8,238 nt of DNA. It comes from Chlamydiota bacterium. Lineage in GTDB: Bacteria > Chlamydiota > Chlamydiia > Chlamydiales > Rhabdochlamydiaceae. Shown here in pieces: positions 6,696 through 8,238 of the stretch. The notes beneath the pieces were generated by a model. It was not told where the DNA came from, did not search any database, and saw only the letters and a program-made list of their open reading frames with translations. The translations under genes and the position numbers were made by a program. Every line of letters starts with the position of its first letter. Position 1 is the stretch's first letter. Location of the stretch: positions 1 through 8,238 of the forward strand of contig JAHFTN010000074.1 of assembly GCA_023269365.1 (NCBI GenBank), in the 5' to 3' direction.

Positions 6696-6850
6696 AAAGT
6701 TGGCTTTCCTCAGCGTCGTTAGCCGCTGAATTTGGTCCCATCTGCATCGCCCAACTCATTCGAGTTGAGCTGCTTCGATGTCGGCTTCGCCTGACTCAAA
6801 TTCAGGGCGACTCCTTGAGGAAAGCCAACTTTTGAAGTTGTTTGGGTATA
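6678..6850. repeat. 173-bp palindromic element with 34-bp terminal inverted repeats (MITE-like)
   Basis: The left arm 6678-6711 and right arm 6817-6850 are inverted copies that match at 33 of 34 positions. The outermost bases are TATACCC and GGGTATA. Inside, 6726-6734 (CTGAATTTG) pairs with 6797-6805, 6745-6749 (CATCG) with 6776-6780, and 6752-6757 (CAACTC) with 6762-6767 around a 4-base loop, so the whole unit can fold into one long, interrupted hairpin. Each arm also holds its own short hairpin, CAACTT-AAA-AAGTTG (6688-6702) and CAACTT-TTG-AAGTTG (6826-6840). No transposase is encoded. The layout fits a non-autonomous element. The TA/TATA at the ends would fit a TA-targeting transposase, but any target duplication merges with the repeat ends and cannot be told apart. 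Small frames running through it (6647-6835, 6778-6981) are not convincing genes. It overlaps the ytgD 3' end and may also act as a transcription barrier. Confidence 0.85.
6726..6805. repeat. Nested inner stem-loop of the palindromic element
   Basis: The inner 80 bases form their own imperfect hairpin: a 9-bp perfect outer stem (6726-6734 with 6797-6805), a 5-bp middle stem (6745-6749 with 6776-6780) and a 6-bp tip (6752-6757 with 6762-6767, loop ATTC). GCC at 6722-6724 can also pair with GGC at 6806-6808. The outer part is separated from the 34-bp arms by poorly paired bases. These pairings were found by reading, not by an energy calculation. Confidence 0.6.
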
Positions 6851-6913
6851 CAAAAATAAGGGGATTTAGGCAAACTCATCGAGTTAATGATTTTAATTTA
6901 AGGTTCGTTATTT

Positions 6914-8238
6914 ATGATTTTTACGCTGCTTTACGTGTTGCTTGCTGCTTTTGGGCTAGGTCTTCTCATCTTTATCCATGAGTATGGCCATTACTGGATG
7001 GCGAGAAAAGAGGGGATGACCGTAGAGGCTTTTTCGATTGGATTTGGAAAACCTCTCTACACGTGGAACAGAAATGGGGTGAAATGGCAGCTTTGCTGCC
7101 TTCCCTTTGGAGGGTTTGTCAAGATTGCCGGGATGGAGAAAGAGGGGGGATTAGAGCCTTACCAGATTGCGAATGGATTTTATGGGAAAAGGCCCCTATC
7201 GCGCATTAAAGTAGCTCTCATGGGGCCGTGTGTTAACATTGTGTTTGCCTTCGTCATATTTGGCGCTCTTTGGGTCTGTGGAGGGCGCAGCAAACCTTTT
7301 TCTGATTATACACATCTTATCGGTTATGTGGATGCCGACTCGGGGATCTACGCTTCCGGGGTGAGACCGGGCGATGAGATTAAAAAGATCAACCATCACC
7401 CGTTTCTCAATTTTCAAGATTTTTTGTATGCAGCGATTCTCAAAGACACTCCTCCTGTCATTGAGGGGGAGAAGATCGATTATTTACAACAAAGGAAAAC
7501 TCCTTTCGAATACCGCTTTGAATACCCTGTAAAGGCGTCAATACCAGAGCGGATCCAAAGCGTGTTAGGAGCGATCCGGCCGGCTTCTTATCTGATTTAT
7601 AGCCAGGCCTCTAGTTTTTCTCTCGATAAAGACCCTCCGATAAAAAACAGCGGCATCGAAGATGGGGATCGACTCTTGTGGGTCGATGGGAATCTCGTCT
7701 TTTCAAAAGAACAGCTCATCGCTACGATCAATGAGAAAAAAGCACTTCTCACGATTCGACGAGGGGATCAAACTTTTTTGTCTAAAGTCCCTCGCCTAAA
7801 AATTTCTGATCTAAGATTAACGGCGCAGCAAAAAGCGGAGTTAGAGGATTGGCAGCATGAGGCGAATCTATCGGGAAGGGTGCAAGATCTCTTCTTTATC
7901 CCTTACAACCTGACGAATACTGCCCTCGTAGAAGGAGAGCTTGCTTACCTCAATGATAAAACGCTTGAAGAGCGTCCTACGGCTTCTTCCAGAGCCTTTC
8001 TCGATCAGCCTCTGCAACCAGGAGACCAGGTCATTGCTGTGGATGGAATGGTTCTCTCTTCTTCCTATGAGATGATCCGTCTCTTACAAACGCGCCATAT
8101 CCAGATCATCGTGCAAAAACACCCCAAGACCCAATCGGTATCTTGGAAAGAGGCCGATGCCGCCTTTAATGCGGGGATCTCGTGGCAAAATGTAGCTCAA
8201 ATTGTCCATTCCATTGGGACCTCTGAGGAGATCCACTC
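6914..8238 (+). CDS. rseP: Site-2 intramembrane zinc metalloprotease (RseP/YaeL family), 3' end outside window
   Basis: This inner-membrane protease cuts substrates within the membrane; in other bacteria it releases sigma factors by cleaving anti-sigma proteins and clears signal-peptide remnants. Its chlamydial substrate is not shown here. The frame is open from ATG 6914 to the window edge (441 complete codons). Helix 1 carries the zinc motif HEYGH (22-26, with catalytic Glu23), followed by the LPFGGFVKIAG loop (63-73) and helix 2 starting MGPCVNIVFAF (103-113). PDZ-type segments follow: GVRPGDEIKKIN (about 150-161), GIEDGDRLLWVDG (247-259) and LQPGDQVIAVDG (367-378). The C-terminal helices with the third zinc ligand lie beyond the window. 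E. coli RseP (450 residues) would be almost complete by this point, so this is the longer chlamydial form (C. trachomatis CT072 is about 620). A weak AAGG (6900-6903) precedes the ATG at 10 bases. Confidence 0.92.
   Translation, partial: MIFTLLYVLLAAFGLGLLIFIHEYGHYWMARKEGMTVEAFSIGFGKPLYTWNRNGVKWQLCCLPFGGFVKIAGMEKEGGLEPYQIANGFYGKRPLSRIKVALMGPCVNIVFAFVIFGALWVCGGRSKPFSDYTHLIGYVDADSGIYASGVRPGDEIKKINHHPFLNFQDFLYAAILKDTPPVIEGEKIDYLQQRKTPFEYRFEYPVKASIPERIQSVLGAIRPASYLIYSQASSFSLDKDPPIKNSGIEDGDRLLWVDGNLVFSKEQLIATINEKKALLTIRRGDQTFLSKVPRLKISDLRLTAQQKAELEDWQHEANLSGRVQDLFFIPYNLTNTALVEGELAYLNDKTLEERPTASSRAFLDQPLQPGDQVIAVDGMVLSSSYEMIRLLQTRHIQIIVQKHPKTQSVSWKEADAAFNAGISWQNVAQIVHSIGTSEEIH

Noticed and set aside
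6696..6850. The palindrome as an ordinary rho-independent terminator for the ytg operon
   Set aside because: The paired arms are 105 bases apart, are not followed by a U-tract, and carry nested repeats; this is unlike a simple terminator, though it may still slow transcription.
6678..6850. A CRISPR array or tandem repeat
   Set aside because: The repeats are inverted and occur once as a pair; there are no regularly spaced direct repeats.
6832..6860. A promoter for rseP at the right edge of the element (TTGAAG with AATAAG at 17 bases, or TATACA at 6847)
   Set aside because: Only partial hexamer matches in an AT-rich stretch; not enough to call.
6647..6981. Two plus-strand frames of 62 and 67 codons through the ytgD-rseP spacer
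   Set aside because: They run through the palindromic element and overlap ytgD or rseP. The peptides look like translated repeat DNA, and their starts lack ribosome sites.

Overview
The window looks like the chromosome of an obligate intracellular bacterium of the phylum Chlamydiota, most likely outside the genus Chlamydia. Three things suggest this. There is an ATP/ADP translocase of the energy-parasite type. There is a four-gene metal-uptake operon whose third gene is a permease fused to a DtxR-type repressor. The gene order also matches the C. trachomatis block CT065-CT072: nucleotide translocase, small hypothetical protein, ytgA, ytgB, ytgC-R, ytgD, [dxr], rseP. The organism assignment rests on recalled gene order and protein motifs, not on a database search.

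Layout. Positions 1-69 may be the last codons of a plus-strand gene. A 16-bp perfect hairpin (86-121) follows and serves the converging translocase gene (147-1709, minus). Another minus-strand gene, a basic 174-residue protein of unknown function (1852-2376), lies upstream of it and has its own terminator-like hairpin (1808-1841). An AT-rich divergent intergenic region (2377-2702) holds a possible operator/promoter for the metal operon.

The operon ytgABCD (2703-6695) is tightly packed, with overlaps of 1, 1 and 4 bases. YtgA is a lipoprotein that captures the metal ion, YtgB is the ATPase, and YtgC and YtgD form the membrane channel. The C-terminal part of YtgC (about residues 305-429) is a metal-sensing repressor domain, so transporter and regulator are made from one reading frame.

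A 173-bp interrupted palindrome (6678-6850) follows, with 34-bp terminal inverted repeats differing at one position and further nested inverted repeats inside. It resembles a MITE-type element. Its left arm supplies the last five codons and the stop of ytgD, and it sits where C. trachomatis carries dxr. The last gene (6914 to the window end) is a site-2 intramembrane metalloprotease (RseP family), cut by the window edge.

No plainly new multi-gene system was found. The most unusual signals are the palindromic element together with the missing dxr, and details of the fused repressor domain: a shortened helix-turn-helix and a Mn/Fe-regulator-like ligand set with Glu where DtxR has Cys.
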